DNA of 64,000 nt. Source: Nemophila menziesii. Lineage: Eukaryota > Streptophyta > Magnoliopsida > Boraginales > Hydrophyllaceae. Below the pieces are notes generated by a model. That model was given only the letters and a program-made list of their open reading frames with translations. It was not told the DNA's origin and ran no database searches. Of this stretch, positions 21,721 through 34,162 are shown one piece after another (within the stretch, counting starts at the first letter, position 1; each line of letters starts with the position of its first letter). A program made the position numbers and the translations under genes. The stretch covers positions 22,019,499-22,083,498 of the forward strand of contig JARWIR010000016.1 of the NCBI GenBank assembly GCA_029959085.1, written 5' to 3'.

Positions 21721-23936
21721 TGTGTTGTACGGGAGACAACCCGCAAATATTTATGTTTTTTATCTTTAATTTATGTTTAGATTAGTTGTTTTTAGTTGAT
21801 ATTGCATAATAAAGGAAGGTATTAGTGTTTTTGATACTTAGGTACTAAGAAAATCGAGGTCGGGAGAAAAAGAAAAAAAATCAGAGAAAATCTGACCCTC
21901 CCGCCGGCTAGCCGGCCATTTCACCGGTATGCCGGTGGGGTCAAACCGTTACAATGGGTCCAAAATCAGGACTAATGTCGAGACAAAGGAAAAAGTATTC
22001 AGGCCAATATGCCGGTGCACACAAAACCGTCACAACGGTGTGAAAATTAGTTTCGAGTCATGGGGACACGTCTCATTTTTTAGTTGGAGGTGTGGGGATT
22101 CGATGTCTCTCATCTCCATTTTTATGTGATTTTACTGTTTTAGGTAGAAATCAAAATTTTTGATACATGGGATTTAAATGTAGAGTGTGTTTAATAGCTT
22201 GAAAGTATAAGCTTAGTAAGTTGATGATAGAAGATAGTATGTTTATGAGCTGTTTTATATTGTATGCTTTGAGTATTTGTAGGAAACTAACATTGATAGT
22301 AAAGAAAAGATTAGTAAGCAATGTGGTAGAAATATGTTTGATCTTAGGGCGCCATGAAGAGTGTGTAGTCCGTGATATCCAAGCTAGTTGATAAACCCAT
22401 TTGATGAACGTGCTAAAGGTAAGAGAATAACAAAATTGCATAGTTTAGAAAGTGATTAAGGCGAATCTTTGATAAGCCCCTTGTTGCCTTTTAGCTTGTT
22501 ATCCATTTATTATATTTATATCATTTTCATCCCCTTATAACCTTTCTAAAGCCTTTTTATTTAGCCATGTTATAAGCCATATCCCTTTAGATTGTATGAC
22601 TTCTCCATATGACCCGCACTTGAATCGCGATGCATAGGCAATTGTTTTAGAGCTTGACTTTGGGGTGGTGGGTCCACCATTATGGGAGTTGTTATTGGGT
22701 TGGGAATTCTGAGCTTATCAATTGTGCTTTGTTCTATATTTTGATGATGGTTCACTATTATTATCAGTGTTCTAAAAGGCGCTAGGCGCTAGGCGGGCGG
22801 TCGACCACCTTCGAGCGCCCAGGGTACTAGGCGGGCGCCTAGGCGGAGCCTAGGCGTTTGCTTGCTAGGCGGTTTCGATATTTATTTAAATATTTTTTAA
22901 AATTTATATAATTTTTAAAATAAATTTATATAATTTTTTGTGTTAAAAATTAATTTTTTTAATTTTTTTGTATTAAAAATTAGATTTTTTTAATTTTTTT
23001 TAGCTTCTGACCGCCTAGGAGCCGCCTGGGTCCGCCTAGGCGCCGCCTAAACCCGCCTAGGCCCGCCTAGGACCGCCTGGAGGCCGCCTGGGCCATTTCT
23101 GGAAGTTCAGCTACCTTCTAGCGCCTAGGCGCCGCCTAGGCGGCCGCCTAGGCCGATTTTTAGAACACTGATTATTATATTGTATCCCTTTCGTCGGGGT
23201 AAACGTAAATGAAGAAAAAAGTTACAAAAAGTATATATGAGAAAAGAAATAGCTTGATAACTCACATAAAAAAAGAGTCATAGCTATAGGACAAAAGAAA
23301 AAAATGATATGCAAATATTGAATATATTTGGACCGGAAAAGTAAATTTTTTATGTGAACATCTTTATGCTTTAGTATTGGGTTATTGGGGATGCTAAATT
23401 AGTGCATCAAATCATTGGGTTGATGAAAACATTTTACGGGAGTAACTCAAACTCTATGGCGATTTGTTGATGGCTAGTGAAGAGAGAGTCTCACTCTAAA
23501 TTATCCAAATATACTATCATATCGTCCCTAAGCCAAAATTACAACACTTAAAGACCTTTTGATTCTTTGCTATGTGATCTGGATCAGATGATTGAGCCGT
23601 TAGAGAGTAGTTAGATGGATCTTTGGGTACTAGTAAAGTTTGATGAAAAATCTATAGCTTCCTTAGTAAACTAAGTGAAGAACCTCTTGTTCGTGCATTG
23701 CGAAGCTAATCTGATATTGAATTCAAGTCGTGTTGATCGTGAGTATGACAAGTGTACAAATAATATAGTTTGTAAAAATTGTTATATGAAATCTTTTTAG
23801 TAGTTTCTTTGAGTTTATTTTATATATTCTGCTATCTTTCCTACTTTACTTAATTGACTTAGGTGTGTATTTAGAGACTTCCCTTTGTTTTTATCTTTAT
23901 TGTATCAGGACGATACAACTTTGAGTTGGGGGTCTT
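21721..23936 (+). mobile_element. Probable gypsy 3' internal non-coding region, plus orientation
   Basis: No domains are visible. The stretch leads into a polypurine-like run GAGTTGGGGGT at 23925-23934, directly followed by the LTR-like unit at 23937. Long non-coding 3' regions are common in Athila/Tat gypsy elements, so this is best read as the 3' interior of a truncated plus-strand gypsy. A hAT MITE interrupts it at 22765-23170. Assignment is inference. Confidence 0.4.
22765..23170. mobile_element. hAT MITE, CAGTGTTCTAAAA family
   Basis: The terminal repeats CAGTGTTCTAAAA and TTTTTAGAACACTG are flanked by a perfect 8-bp duplication ATTATTAT (22757-22764 and 23171-23178). Length is 406 bp. 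Both arms are built of GCCTAGGCGG repeats in inverted orientation around an AT-rich centre, so the element could form a long hairpin. Confidence 0.93.
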
Positions 23937-26178
23937 GATGTCTTCTTATTTGTGATATAATAATCTAGGTTGGAGACATTATTTTAGGTGTATCCGAGTA
24001 TTTACTTATATATTTTTATTCATATTTCGATAAATTCCTATTCTTGTCTTGATTTGATGAATTATTATGTTTAGAGTATATTTGGTTTAATTTGTGTGTC
24101 AATGTGAAGTTTTAAAGATATATGGTAATTAATAAGATTCCAAATCAAATCTAAAGAGATAAGGAAAGAAGATATGGAAGGAATTGAGAGATAAAAGGAA
24201 GTAAATATAAAATAAGAAAGGAAAAGCTGCCAAGTAAATCTGAAATTCGACAACCACGTCCACAAAAGTGAAGATAAATTAAAATTTGCTGGTAATTTGG
24301 ATGAGAAATCTAAAGGATAAGTGTAGGTCTTCTTTTTGTGGTCGTTTTTATATAAAGTAGGCAAAAATCGGACCAATAACGAAGGAGTTACGACTAGAAC
24401 AAGACAACAATGTTTATCCTATCTCCTATATTTTAGGTAGGGGTGAGCACGGTTCGGTTCGGCTCGGTTTTTGGCCGAAACCGAAACCGAATGATTCGGT
24501 TTTTAAAGGTGTCGGTACCGAACCGAATGGTTTTTGTCGGTTTAGTTTTATTGGTTTTCGGTTCTCTATATGTTCGGTTAGGTTTTTTCGGTTTTGGTAT
24601 GTGTTTAATTCGATAGTTCGATAAATTTCAAAGGCGTTTACATGAGACATTTTATTTTCCATATATGAAGTGTTGATTTTCATGTTATTGACCCATGTAG
24701 TTAAATGTATTTTTGGAACTCAAATATTATATATTCGTCATAAACAAATAATTTCAGAGGAATATTTATCAAATTTAATGTGTATGTTTTACCTTCAACA
24801 AATATTAATAAACGAAGGAATTTTTAAAATATATCTAATAATGACTTATGTAAAAATATGTTGCATATGATGACATTTTTAGGGACGGTGCATGTCATAT
24901 ACGAATATTATTTTAAAAACAATTTACTCAATCTCTATCCCATTGGCATAATATATTCAAGAATATAAATTAAATTCGAGAATATCTTAGTTTTTGTACT
25001 TTTTTCGGTTCGGTTTTTTTGATTCGGTTTAGCATAGGAAAACCGTACCGAACCGAACTTTTTCGGTTTTTTAATAAGTTTATACCGAACCGAACGGTTT
25101 TGTCGGTTTTCGGTTTTTCCGGTTCGGTTTTTTCGGTTTTTTGGATCGGTTCGGATTTTCGGTTTCGTTTTGCTCACCCCTAATTTTAGGAAACAAATTT
25201 GATTTGGAAAATGAGTCAATTACTTGTCTTCTACTACAAGATTTCTACCTAGGTTCTTCTAAACACCTATAAATACACCCTTTAATCATTGTAAACATAT
25301 CCTTGCCTCTCCGCAATTAGTCCTTAAGTATTATTCTTCAGAGAAGTCATTCAAGAGAAGCAAGTTGACAGTATGTATCTTTATTTTAGTTTTTTTTGTT
25401 AGCATGAACTAATTTTCCTATAGCTTGTGTTTTTCATATTTATAATCTTTGAATTCTATCTTTTTTCTATCTAAGTTGTTTGGGAAAACCTTTTTAAATT
25501 GATTATTGCTTCTTAACCATATATTTGTTTTATGTGCTTTAATTTATAGCCTATCTTAATCTTGATCACATTAGGATTGTCTTAATAGTAGTTAGATGGT
25601 CACCCTGAAGGGGTGTCTAATTATTGAAACATCACATAAGCGTCTAGTGTGCGGTAGTGATCCAGAAGGGCTTGCCTAACTACATAGTCATTAGGGTTTG
25701 AGATTTAATCACCGATCATTGCGCAGGGTACCCTTACCTAAATCCCCTGATAATTGTTAGGTCACCACCTAAGTCCACCTGGAAGGGGGTTAGGAGGAAT
25801 ATAGAATCCTGGCTACTTATCTAAGAGTTTTAATCACCCTTATTAACTAGTAGAAGTTTTAGAAGGATTAGTGCATACTAGCAAAACCTGAGCTATACTT
25901 TCTCATCTTATTCTTACATCATTTAATTTATTGTCTTTAGTTTAATTAATAATGTCTACTCGATCAATCATTCATATTAATTTCTTGTCTTTAGCTATTT
26001 ATTATTATACTTTTCTGTAAATCCATTTGTATAACACGCTAAGTCCCTGATACCGAATCCTTACTTATCATTAAAACTTGCGTACGACCTATGATACTTG
26101 CAGTGAGTACCGTGCTTGATTAGGGTGTTTAGTCGCATAGTTTATTATCTTATTTTTATCACGCCCTAGCCGACACCA
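23937..26178 (+). mobile_element. Ty3-gypsy LTR, plus orientation, carrying a hAT element
   Basis: The unit follows a PPT-like run and ends ...CACGCCCTAGCCGACACCA. It matches the LTR at about 51770-53027 in several blocks: GACCAATAACGAAG with CAATGTTTATC, CCTATAAATACACCC, CTTATCATTAAAACTTGCGTACG and the final TTTTTATCAC. The TATAAATA near 25270 is a plausible promoter. The hAT element at 24438-25182 is inserted in it. Left boundary is approximate. Confidence 0.6.
24438..25182. mobile_element. hAT-type element, TAGGGGTGAGCA family
   Basis: The termini TAGGGGTGAGCA and TGCTCACCCCTA are perfect inverted repeats. The 8-bp duplication ATTTTAGG is perfect (24430-24437 and 25183-25190). The arms consist of GGTTCGGTTTTTCGG-like repeats; the middle is AT-rich with no transposase. 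Length is 745 bp. Same family as 10310-11103. Confidence 0.94.
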
Positions 26179-26179
26179 A

Positions 26180-27480
26180 TTTTCAACATCGCTAGGGAGT
26201 TGTCCTTGATCTCGAATGTCCAAGGTCGTAGTGAGTCTAGACATTTTGCTCTCAAGACTCTTTAATGTGGTTAAATGAGCATTCAATGTCTCTTTGGGTT
26301 TGACTAATTTATCAACTGATAACATCATGAGTTTAGTTAAAGTGTCAGCCAAATCATATGTAGTATTCATACCTTCTTGTGGATGGTAGGGTAGTGCCTA
26401 CTGAGCAAAACTCTTCGTATATGAATCATACATGGGACCTTTGAGAGTTTGAGATCCATAGCTTATACCTTCTTGATATGGTTTTGAGGCCTCACGTGAA
26501 AGTTAGTCATGTGGGGTCGCGATGAATACATGTTTCTTTGTTGGACCGCCGCACGAGGATTTGAACATTGATGTCCCTAATGAGCTCTCTTTTGATAAGC
26601 ATAGAATTGACCACCCGGTCGGTGGTTAGCTCGAGTAGATATAAAGAATACAAATTCCAGATTGGTTTGACACTCTTCCCACACATGATCATAAGTCCCA
26701 CAACTAGAACATCCTTCAAGTCCTTGCGCCAAATTCACAATTGCTCGATTATTGTTCAAGGATGGTTGTTTGATCATATTTTCTAGAGCGACAATCTTTG
26801 CATTATCCGCGGTTTTGTTTTCTACATTCAATGCTTATTTTTTCGAAACTCGCGTCGGTATCTTATCCATTTTCCAACTAATATTGTTTCCGCACAACTC
26901 TATCCATGATGCCAAAAGTATGATTGGCACTTGCCATCATAAATCCTCAACCACACAATGTATCAACTTTCTCTTTGGAGAGGATATCTAAGTTTCGATA
27001 AAAAATTCCCAATTGCAATTCAAGATTGTACCCATGGAGTGGACATTTCTTCAAGCATGATCAGAAACGAGTCCAAGCTTCCCCTAGTTTCTTGTCTTGT
27101 TCTTGGCGAAAGTTTGTCAAGTCTAGTTGACCACTCAATCGTACACTTAGAGGGTAATACCTATCGAAAAACACAGTTTGCAATTGGTCCCACGTAATAA
27201 ATAACTCATGCGGTTGTTGATCATACCACTCATTTGCACTTCTGATCAGGAATAATGGGAACATGGTGAGGTATAGATGATCCTGAGTAACACCTTGAGT
27301 GATGTATACATCACAAATCTGCATGAACTTTTGCATAACTCTCACATGATCTTCTTGGGCAGCTCCACAATAATGGTCATTGGTGGAAAATTGATTTATC
27401 ATACCCTCATCGGGCTTGACTCGTATGGCTTGAATAGGAGGTGGGAATATCCTAAGAGGTGGCAAACATAATGGTTATTG
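26180..27480 (-). pseudogene. Gypsy (Athila/Tat-type) gag, decayed
   Basis: The minus strand reads a Retrotrans_gag domain at 27465-27061: VRVMQKFMQICDVYITQGVT, LYLTMFPLFLIRSANEWYDQ, TWDQLQTVFFDRYYPLS and LTNFRQEQDKKLGEAWTRF. A degenerate zinc knuckle CSSCGTYDHVWEEC follows at about 26700. The C-terminal Gag segment with LESKMSRLTTTLDIRDQGQL lies at 26250-26170. Stops and frame changes separate the blocks. Translation runs straight into the end of the opposite-strand LTR at 26178, so protease and polymerase are missing. Confidence 0.85.
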
Positions 27481-27693
27481 CTCTTGCGGTTGTAAGAACT
27501 AAGGCATAGGCCCAGGGGGGGACTTGTGCACCTTGATTGTTGTTTTCTTATAAAATCACGTGAGTATTTAAGTTTTCCATTGATCCTTATGCACCTGGAA
27601 TATCTGTACGATACAAAAACAAGAAACAAACGTAAAACAGAAAAAACAACTACTCAACTACACTATCTAGAAACACAACATTATAATGTTATA

Positions 27694-27712
27694 GTCCCCG
27701 ACAGTGGCGCCA
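27694..27712 (-). other. Gypsy primer-binding site
   Basis: The complement reads TGGCGCCACTGTCGGGGAC, the typical primer-binding site of Athila/Tat-like plant gypsy elements. It fixes the orientation of the adjacent LTR and gag. Confidence 0.88.
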
Positions 27713-27735
27713 AAAACTTATCGTTTCCCAAGACC

Positions 27736-29170
27736 TGATAAACAAATCGACGCCAAGGAAAGGTGAATAAATTTCCGAAAGTGCACGGGTCGTTGACAAG
27801 TAATAAAGTAGGTTCATGATGTTCGTTTCCTGAGGGACTACCGAGGTTGTAAACCTTGTGTTTACGTTATTGCACTAGTTTAGTTATTGAACTAAGTGAA
27901 TACAATTAATAGTTTTTGTTTGGTTTTAAATATTAAAATGAAGAGAAACAATTCAAGTGCAATAAGGAATAAAGACTAAAAGGAAGGTGAACTTAAATAT
28001 TAAGAGCTTGAGTATGTGAGAAGTATGCTTGAGCTATTCTAGTATTTCCCAAAGTTAACTACTTCGATGCTATATATGTAAGGGTAAATTGATGATTTAT
28101 CGTTAATTGGGATTCAATAGTCACTCTAACTCTCGTAAGGATCAAATTAGAGAGCTCTCATACTCTAATTCTGAAGATTCAGAAATAACCCTATTGACTA
28201 CCTGGCTAGTTAAGACATGTTGGCTCACTAACGGACACCAAGTGCCTATATACTATGTCCATGACCCAAACCCCCCTTCCGGACGCTAATTTTATTACTC
28301 TAATGTCTCAGTATGTGATCAAGATACAAGTTTCATAAATGTATAAGATATATAGCCACCAGAAATAAACTTAATTCATTTGAATAAAGACAATTCCAAA
28401 GTGAATTGAACATCAAAATAGTCTCCTAAGGTTCATACATAAGCATATCTCAAGCACTAAATTTCTTTTTCATACTCAAATAGTCAAAATAAGTATCTAA
28501 TAATATTAAAATCATGTTCAGAACAAAAAACAAAATAAAATTAACCTAATGTTTGGATAGAAACAGATAAAGGATGAGGAGGAATGCTGAAATTGGGTGT
28601 AAAAACCCTTACTCCTTCATCGTCTTCTTCTTCTCTGCTCCTGGTGCTTTAGCTCTCTTCTCTGGGTGTAATATTTTAAATCATAATGAATTAGGAGCTA
28701 CTAATAAACTTATATAGCTTAGTAAAAACATTTGGGGCCTGATCGGCTCACTTGATTGGGTTAAAAATAGCCCAATCTGTTTTTATTAAGAAGATTTCAA
28801 GTTTGAGCCATGACAGCGGTACCTAACATAACTTCTTCAATTTAACTCTGAATTGACTTCTGTTACTTATAACGTGCAATTGACTTCAATATATCTCCAA
28901 ATAAAAAGGAATTCTTCAAAATATCTGACCAATCATTCGTGGTGACTAAATTAATGGATAGGAAATGCTCCAACTGCTCCAAAGTGACTTTTTGCTCTTC
29001 TTATGCCTTGGTTTGGGTTTGGGATTTTCTTATTGACTTCTCCTTGCCTTCTATGAATCTTATATTAACCATGTACCTAAAATATACACACTTAACACAC
29101 AATTAAAGCACAAAAACTCTATATATAACAGTGTATCCAAAACTAGAAGGAAAAGTGATAATGTTTAATA
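27736..29170 (-). repeat. 5' LTR of the minus-strand gypsy element
   Basis: The LTR lies directly upstream (in minus orientation) of the PBS. It shows the family's AGTCCCTCAGGAAACGAAC motif (near 27830) and CTAACGGACACCAAGTGCC-like block (near 28230). The outer boundary near 29170 is approximate; the next sequence is a copia fragment starting about 29225. Confidence 0.6.
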
Positions 29171-29224
29171 TAGGAATAAATACCTCACTTAGAATCAAAT
29201 AACCCCTAAGAACATGTCTTTTGA

Positions 29225-31866
29225 TGGGATTAATTCATCACGCAATAGATACATCAATATCCCTTGACGACAAGTTTTCTTTGTTCTTTTGCACAGTGCC
29301 ATCGGGGTTATATTTCACCTTGTAGATCCACTTCACACCAATTATATCCTTTTCATTTGGTTTCTTGAAAAGATCTCAAGTTTTGTTTTTCTCAATCATT
29401 TTATTTTCTCGTCCATGGCTTTCCAACACGTATCTTCTTTCACCACATCCTCAAATATATTTGGTTCAACCATACAAAAATTGCAACTTGGATAAATGTC
29501 ACTCAAATTTCGTATTTTTCTTGAATTTGGGTTTGGGCTTGAGTTTGGAGAAAACGTACTTGAACTTGTACAGTCGCCTGATGGACCAGTTGAGGATGCT
29601 GGAGAATTAGGTATGGTATGTCTTAAATCATCATTATCACTCGAGTCTTGATTGTCCTCCAATGAGATGATTTCTTTTCATTCAATCTTCGTTTCTTTAC
29701 AATTCCATGAAGCATTCTCATCAAATATCACATCTCGACTATTTATAATAATCTGAGTATTCAAATTATAAAGTCGGTATACTTTTGAATTTGATCTATA
29801 TCCAACCAAGATACATTTTTCACTTGACTCATTAAGTTTTTGTCTTTTCACCTTGGATACTTGAGCATTTCAAATAATCCCAAAAACTCTCAAATGCTTC
29901 ACTGATGGCTTTCTTCCATTCCAAAATTCAAGTAGTGTTTGACTTTGAAGTTCATTTGTTGGAGATATATTATGAAGATACACCGATGTATAAATTGTTC
30001 CACCCGATATCCTTTTTGGAAAACCTTTTCCATAAATCATTGATTTACCCATTTTTGCCACCGTTAAGTTATTTATTTCATAAACTCCATTTTATTGTGG
30101 TGTATATATTGAAGTAAGTTGTCTATAAACCCTTCTTCTTTACAAATTTATCAAATTCTCATTGATTATATTCTTTTCCATTGTCACTTCTCAAGATTTT
30201 TATAAAATGATCGCTTTTTTTTTCACAAAAGTTTTGAATTGGTTAAATATTGCAAAAATTTTAAAATATTTCTTTCATAAATTAAATCCATGTCATTCTT
30301 GAGAAATCATCAATGAAAAGAATAAAATATCGATTTTTACCATGAGATGGGATGCTCATCGGTCCACAGACATAAGTATGAACAAGCTTGAGTACTTGAC
30401 TTTCTCTTCGGGCTTTTACTTTTGGAAATGATTGACGATGGTGTTTTCAAAGTGCACAACCTTCACATGCTCCATCTTTCTCTTAAATTTGTGGAAGACG
30501 TTCAACTATGTTCTTTGGATGTAATAACTTTAGACTATTGAAATCAAATGGCCTAATCTTGTGCTAAATCCATGAATTATCAACATTCCCAGCTTTTATC
30601 GCAGTGTCACCCACGTAGTTCATATTAAATTAAAAGTTTATTTTCTCAATGATTACCTTTGCAATGACTTATTTTGGATTCTCATCAATGGTTCCTTTTC
30701 CATCATCAGGAATGACATTACCATTTCCCATTCTTATAGGAGAAGTTACTGCAAGATCTATGTCAAGAATTTTTTTCTCTCCTAACATATAGTCACTACA
30801 ACCAATGTTTAAATACCATATATCATCATGTTTTGTATTTGAAACTTGACAAGTGTATAGAGATTACCTTGGACTTATTTTTCTTCGATCAAACTTGCAT
30901 TTTCCTTACTTTTGAATTGACAATCTTTTTGGACATGCCCAAACTTTTTGCAGTGATCACATTGTGGTTTTCCTTTAAACCATCAATCTTTTTTCGAATG
31001 GCTTTTTCTCTTACAAAACTAGCATTCTAAAGATGATCCTTCATAGTCATTATTCCTTTATAATGTTATCTTCCTTGGCCTCTTGAACTTCTACCACGTC
31101 CACGACCACAACCATTGCTTACTCCTTTCAAAGATTCACATGCGCCATAATTTGACTATTTGGATTCATGTCCCAAAAAAATGAGTTTGGTTTGAAATAC
31201 ACTTTCAACTGGTTCTTTGGAGTGTTGTTTCAACCTTTTCTCAAATAATTTTAAAGACCTCATCAACTCTTGAACACTCATTGAAGGCATATTTTGTATC
31301 CTCAATTATTGTGATTTTTGAATCAATATTTTTTTAGAAGCTAATAATAATTTTTTTGATGATTATTTTATCAGGTTTTCACTATTCATTTTCATTTGAT
31401 TCACTATTTCTAGTAAATTGATTTGAGAAGTCGCTTGAACTCTTATTTATTTATTTTTTCCATTTTTGTATTTTTAAATTCTCTCCTAAGAGAAAATAGT
31501 TTGATGGATTTAATCTTTTTATCTCCTTTATATTCCAAATTTAGAATATTCCAAACTTACTTTGCTATTGTTGCTCTCATGAATTTTGGAAAAAGTGAGA
31601 TTGTTCTTTTTTGAATGTATCGAAGTGCGTTACTATCTTTTTTATATTGTTGATCTCAATATGTTTAGAAATGTTGTATTCACAAGCTGATCACATCAAC
31701 TCTTAACCAAATCCCACAAACCTTCAAACACAAAAATTATCTTCATCTTGATACTACAAAAATCTAAATGACCACCATCAAAAACTAGAATACCGATTTT
31801 TTGTGTTGATGAAGAATTATTTGTTTACCATGAGTGATTTTGCAACCAAACTTTGATACCACTTTA
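29225..31866 (-). pseudogene. Ty1-copia gag-pol, truncated after the start of reverse transcriptase
   Basis: In minus orientation the order is PBS (31861-31851), gag (about 31650-31000), zinc knuckle CDHCKKFGHVQKDC (about 30950-30910), integrase core fragments with KNRYFILFIDDFSR (about 30335) and the integrase end at 30061-29870 (VYLHNISPTNELQSQ, NGRKPSVKHLRVFG). The first residues of reverse transcriptase (KDIIGVKWIYKVKYNPDGTV) at about 29370-29290 come last. Frameshifts and stops occur throughout. The rest of pol and the 3' LTR are absent; a gypsy LTR abuts the break. Confidence 0.85.
31851..31861 (-). other. Copia primer-binding site
   Basis: The complement TGGTATCAAAG matches initiator tRNA-Met priming, next to the LTR at 31867. 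Confidence 0.75.
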
Positions 31867-32181
31867 TGTTGGGTATTGGATAATATTATGTATAAGTGAT
31901 AAAATAATATATCAATAGATAAGAAAATAATTTTGTTAACTATTAATTTGTTATGTCTTATTTTGTGAATGATTCCAAATAATGCAAAGTGTTCCACTAT
32001 TTATACTAGTGGATATTATTATAGTCTTCTTGTTTTAATTGTTAATACATGAACTTAATATTATATATAGATACTGAATCACCTACCAAAAATATAGTGC
32101 ATTATATTTTAAGATAACTCTTACTTTTCTCGAGGAATAGTTAAAAAGGCATGTTCATACACTTGTTGTATCCAATAAACA
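31867..32181 (-). repeat. 5' LTR of the truncated copia element
   Basis: The unit runs TGTTGGGTATTGGATA to TATCCAATAAACA, so its ends are inverted copies of each other. It lies five bases from the PBS. A TATAAATAG-like box occurs near 32000. The right boundary is inferred from the inverted end. Confidence 0.65.
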
Positions 32182-32204
32182 TTACTCAGGAATATATTAT
32201 AGGG

Positions 32205-33915
32205 TGGGGCCCCCGTAACGTCCTTTATGTTTGACGAAAGTGCACTAACTGCCCTTTATTAAAAAAAAATCTCTCTAATAGCCCTGTAAGAATTTTTTTT
32301 GTGTCACCGTTAGCCCTTTTTTCTATTTTCTGTTAGTTGACCGTTAGTTAATGCCAACTGGTGCTACATCAGCGCCACGTCACTGCCATCTAGACGTGAG
32401 GTTAATAACAATTCCATGTCATTAATTTATTTTTAAAATCTTTTTTTACTTTTTTTCTTTAAAACCTTCGTCTTCTTCTTGCCAATCACTGTTATTCAAC
32501 TCTTGCCAATCACGCCTATCGCACGGCTGATAAGTCCTTACAACATGGTCACCCAGTTTGTATCCGCCGGTTCGTATTAACGTTCCGTCTGGAGAAACAC
32601 CACTGGAAGAACACTAGATATCCGTGAGGACCATGGAAGCTTCCACGACCTCCTTCACCCGGGCTAACCCGGCCCGAACTTTGTTTTTTCTCGCCTTTGG
32701 CCCACGCTCTTAGCCTTTTTTTCCATCGTAAAAGACTATAAACATATCCACAACAACATAATCCCAAAATAAAACATGCCAGGACAATCACGACGATCAA
32801 TATGATCAATTTTCTTGTTTTTCGATTTTTCACGTTCTTGCATACTCTATCCAATGGCTTCCCACATAGCTTCTCATTATCAACATATATAGGTGAATCA
32901 TTGAAACGTGATCTCAATGGTTCCGGGATCTCGCCGTCTAGATGATTATGTGAAATACTTTACACCGGGTATACCCGAGAGGTTCGCCGGAATTGACCCG
33001 GTTAACTCATTCCAAGACAAAGCCAAAATAGTTAAATTCGATAACTTTGATATAGAATCTGGAATATGCCCGAGATATTATTCTTATCCAAAAACAATAT
33101 AGCCAAAGATGAACTATTAGAGATATTATTAGGGATTTCACCTGTTAAACCATTCTGACCTAGATCAAGCTTCTTTAGCTTGATTAAACAACTGAAATTA
33201 CCCGGGATTTTGCATGTTAAACGATTATCATGAAGCTCTAACACTTCAAGAGCTGATAAATTCGCAAATTCCACCGGAATTGAGCCAGTAATACGATTAT
33301 TTGAAAGAGATAACACCATTAAAGACATTAAGAATACATAAGTTGCTGGAATCTCGCCGGAGAATCTATTGGACGACAGATTCAGATACTGCAAGCTTGA
33401 TAAAATACTGAACCCTCCAGGATCAAATGGAGCGCGGCTTGGTCTTAGTAACACCATTTGTTCGAAATTCCTCAAGGAAGCTTGTAGTTGAATTGGAATT
33501 TGAACCAAGTTTATCACCATTCTATATATCGTTTCTCTTGAAGTTGAAATTGAATTCTGATTCTAAAACCTTAGATTTAAGAAGCCATAGGAATACAAAT
33601 TTTATTGAATGGTAGAGCGCGGCTTGGTGTTGGGAGGGCACGAAGAAGAAGACGAAGGTATTAAAAAAAAATTAAAAAAAGATTTTTAAAAAAGAATTAA
33701 TGACGTGGAATTAATGTTAACCTCACGTCTAGATGGCAGTGACGTGGCGCTGATGTGGCGCCAGTTGGTATTGACTAACGGTCAACTAACCGAAAATGGA
33801 AAAAAAGGCTAACAGTGACACAAAAAATTTCTTACAAGGCTATCAGAGAGAAAAAGTTTAATAAATGGCGGGTAGTGCACTTTTGGCAAACATAATTCCG
33901 ATCAAGTTTGTAACT
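32205..33915. mobile_element. Pack-MULE-like element carrying receptor-kinase sequence
   Basis: The arms at about 32205-32455 and 33660-33915 are long inverted repeats. Shared blocks include AAAGTGCACTA, TGTGTCAC(C/T)GTTAGCC, GTTAGTTGACCGTTAGT and GACGTGGCGCTGATGTGGC. Between them lies host-type LRR receptor kinase coding sequence. No transposase is present. Long inverted repeats around a captured gene fragment are the Pack-MULE pattern. The exact ends and a 9-bp duplication could not be fixed. Confidence 0.7.
32549..33520 (-). pseudogene. Captured LRR receptor-like kinase fragment
   Basis: Positions 33520-33032 on the minus strand encode five to six leucine-rich repeats (LQYLNLSSNRFSGEIPATY, LMVLSLSNNRITGSIPVEF, LEVLELHDNRLTCKIPGNF, LKKLDLGQNGLTGEIPNNI). 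After a frameshift come LTILALSWNELTGSIPANL and then, at 32880-32640, ENEKLCGKPLDR-type capping (NEKLCGKPLDRVCKN). A transmembrane helix LIILIVVIVLACFILGLCCC and a juxtamembrane CGYVYSLLRWKKRLRAWAKG follow. This order matches the end of the ectodomain of large LRR-XI/VII-type kinases similar to Arabidopsis At4g36180. The signal peptide, early repeats and kinase domain are absent. Frameshifts make it a pseudogene. Confidence 0.85.
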
Positions 33916-33930
33916 TCACTAAAATATAAA

Positions 33931-34088
33931 GAGTAAAGATATATATAACTCTTTTTTGCTTCACCTTTATATAACCTCCTATGTGGAGATTTTAAAAACC
34001 AATAAGTTCGTTTCTCTCTCTTTTGTTTGTTGACACATAGGAGGTGAAATAAGGGTGAAGCAAATAGGGGTGATATATAGCAATGCTC
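33931..34088. mobile_element. MITE (Mutator type) next to the permease 3' end
   Basis: The arms GAGTAAAGATATATATAAC... and ...GATATATAGCAATGCTC are imperfect inverted repeats that also share TTTGCTTCACC and ACCTCCTATGTG. The flanks AAATATAAA (33922-33930) and AAATAAAAA (34089-34097) match at 8 of 9, a Mutator-size duplication. It lies 75 bp downstream of the permease stop codon, probably in or near its 3' UTR. Confidence 0.75.
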
Positions 34089-34162
34089 AAATAAAAAATG
34101 TTCCCAAAATACAACAATTATAAAATAAAATAACAACAAAATGAGCTCGCTAGTGGAATTTC

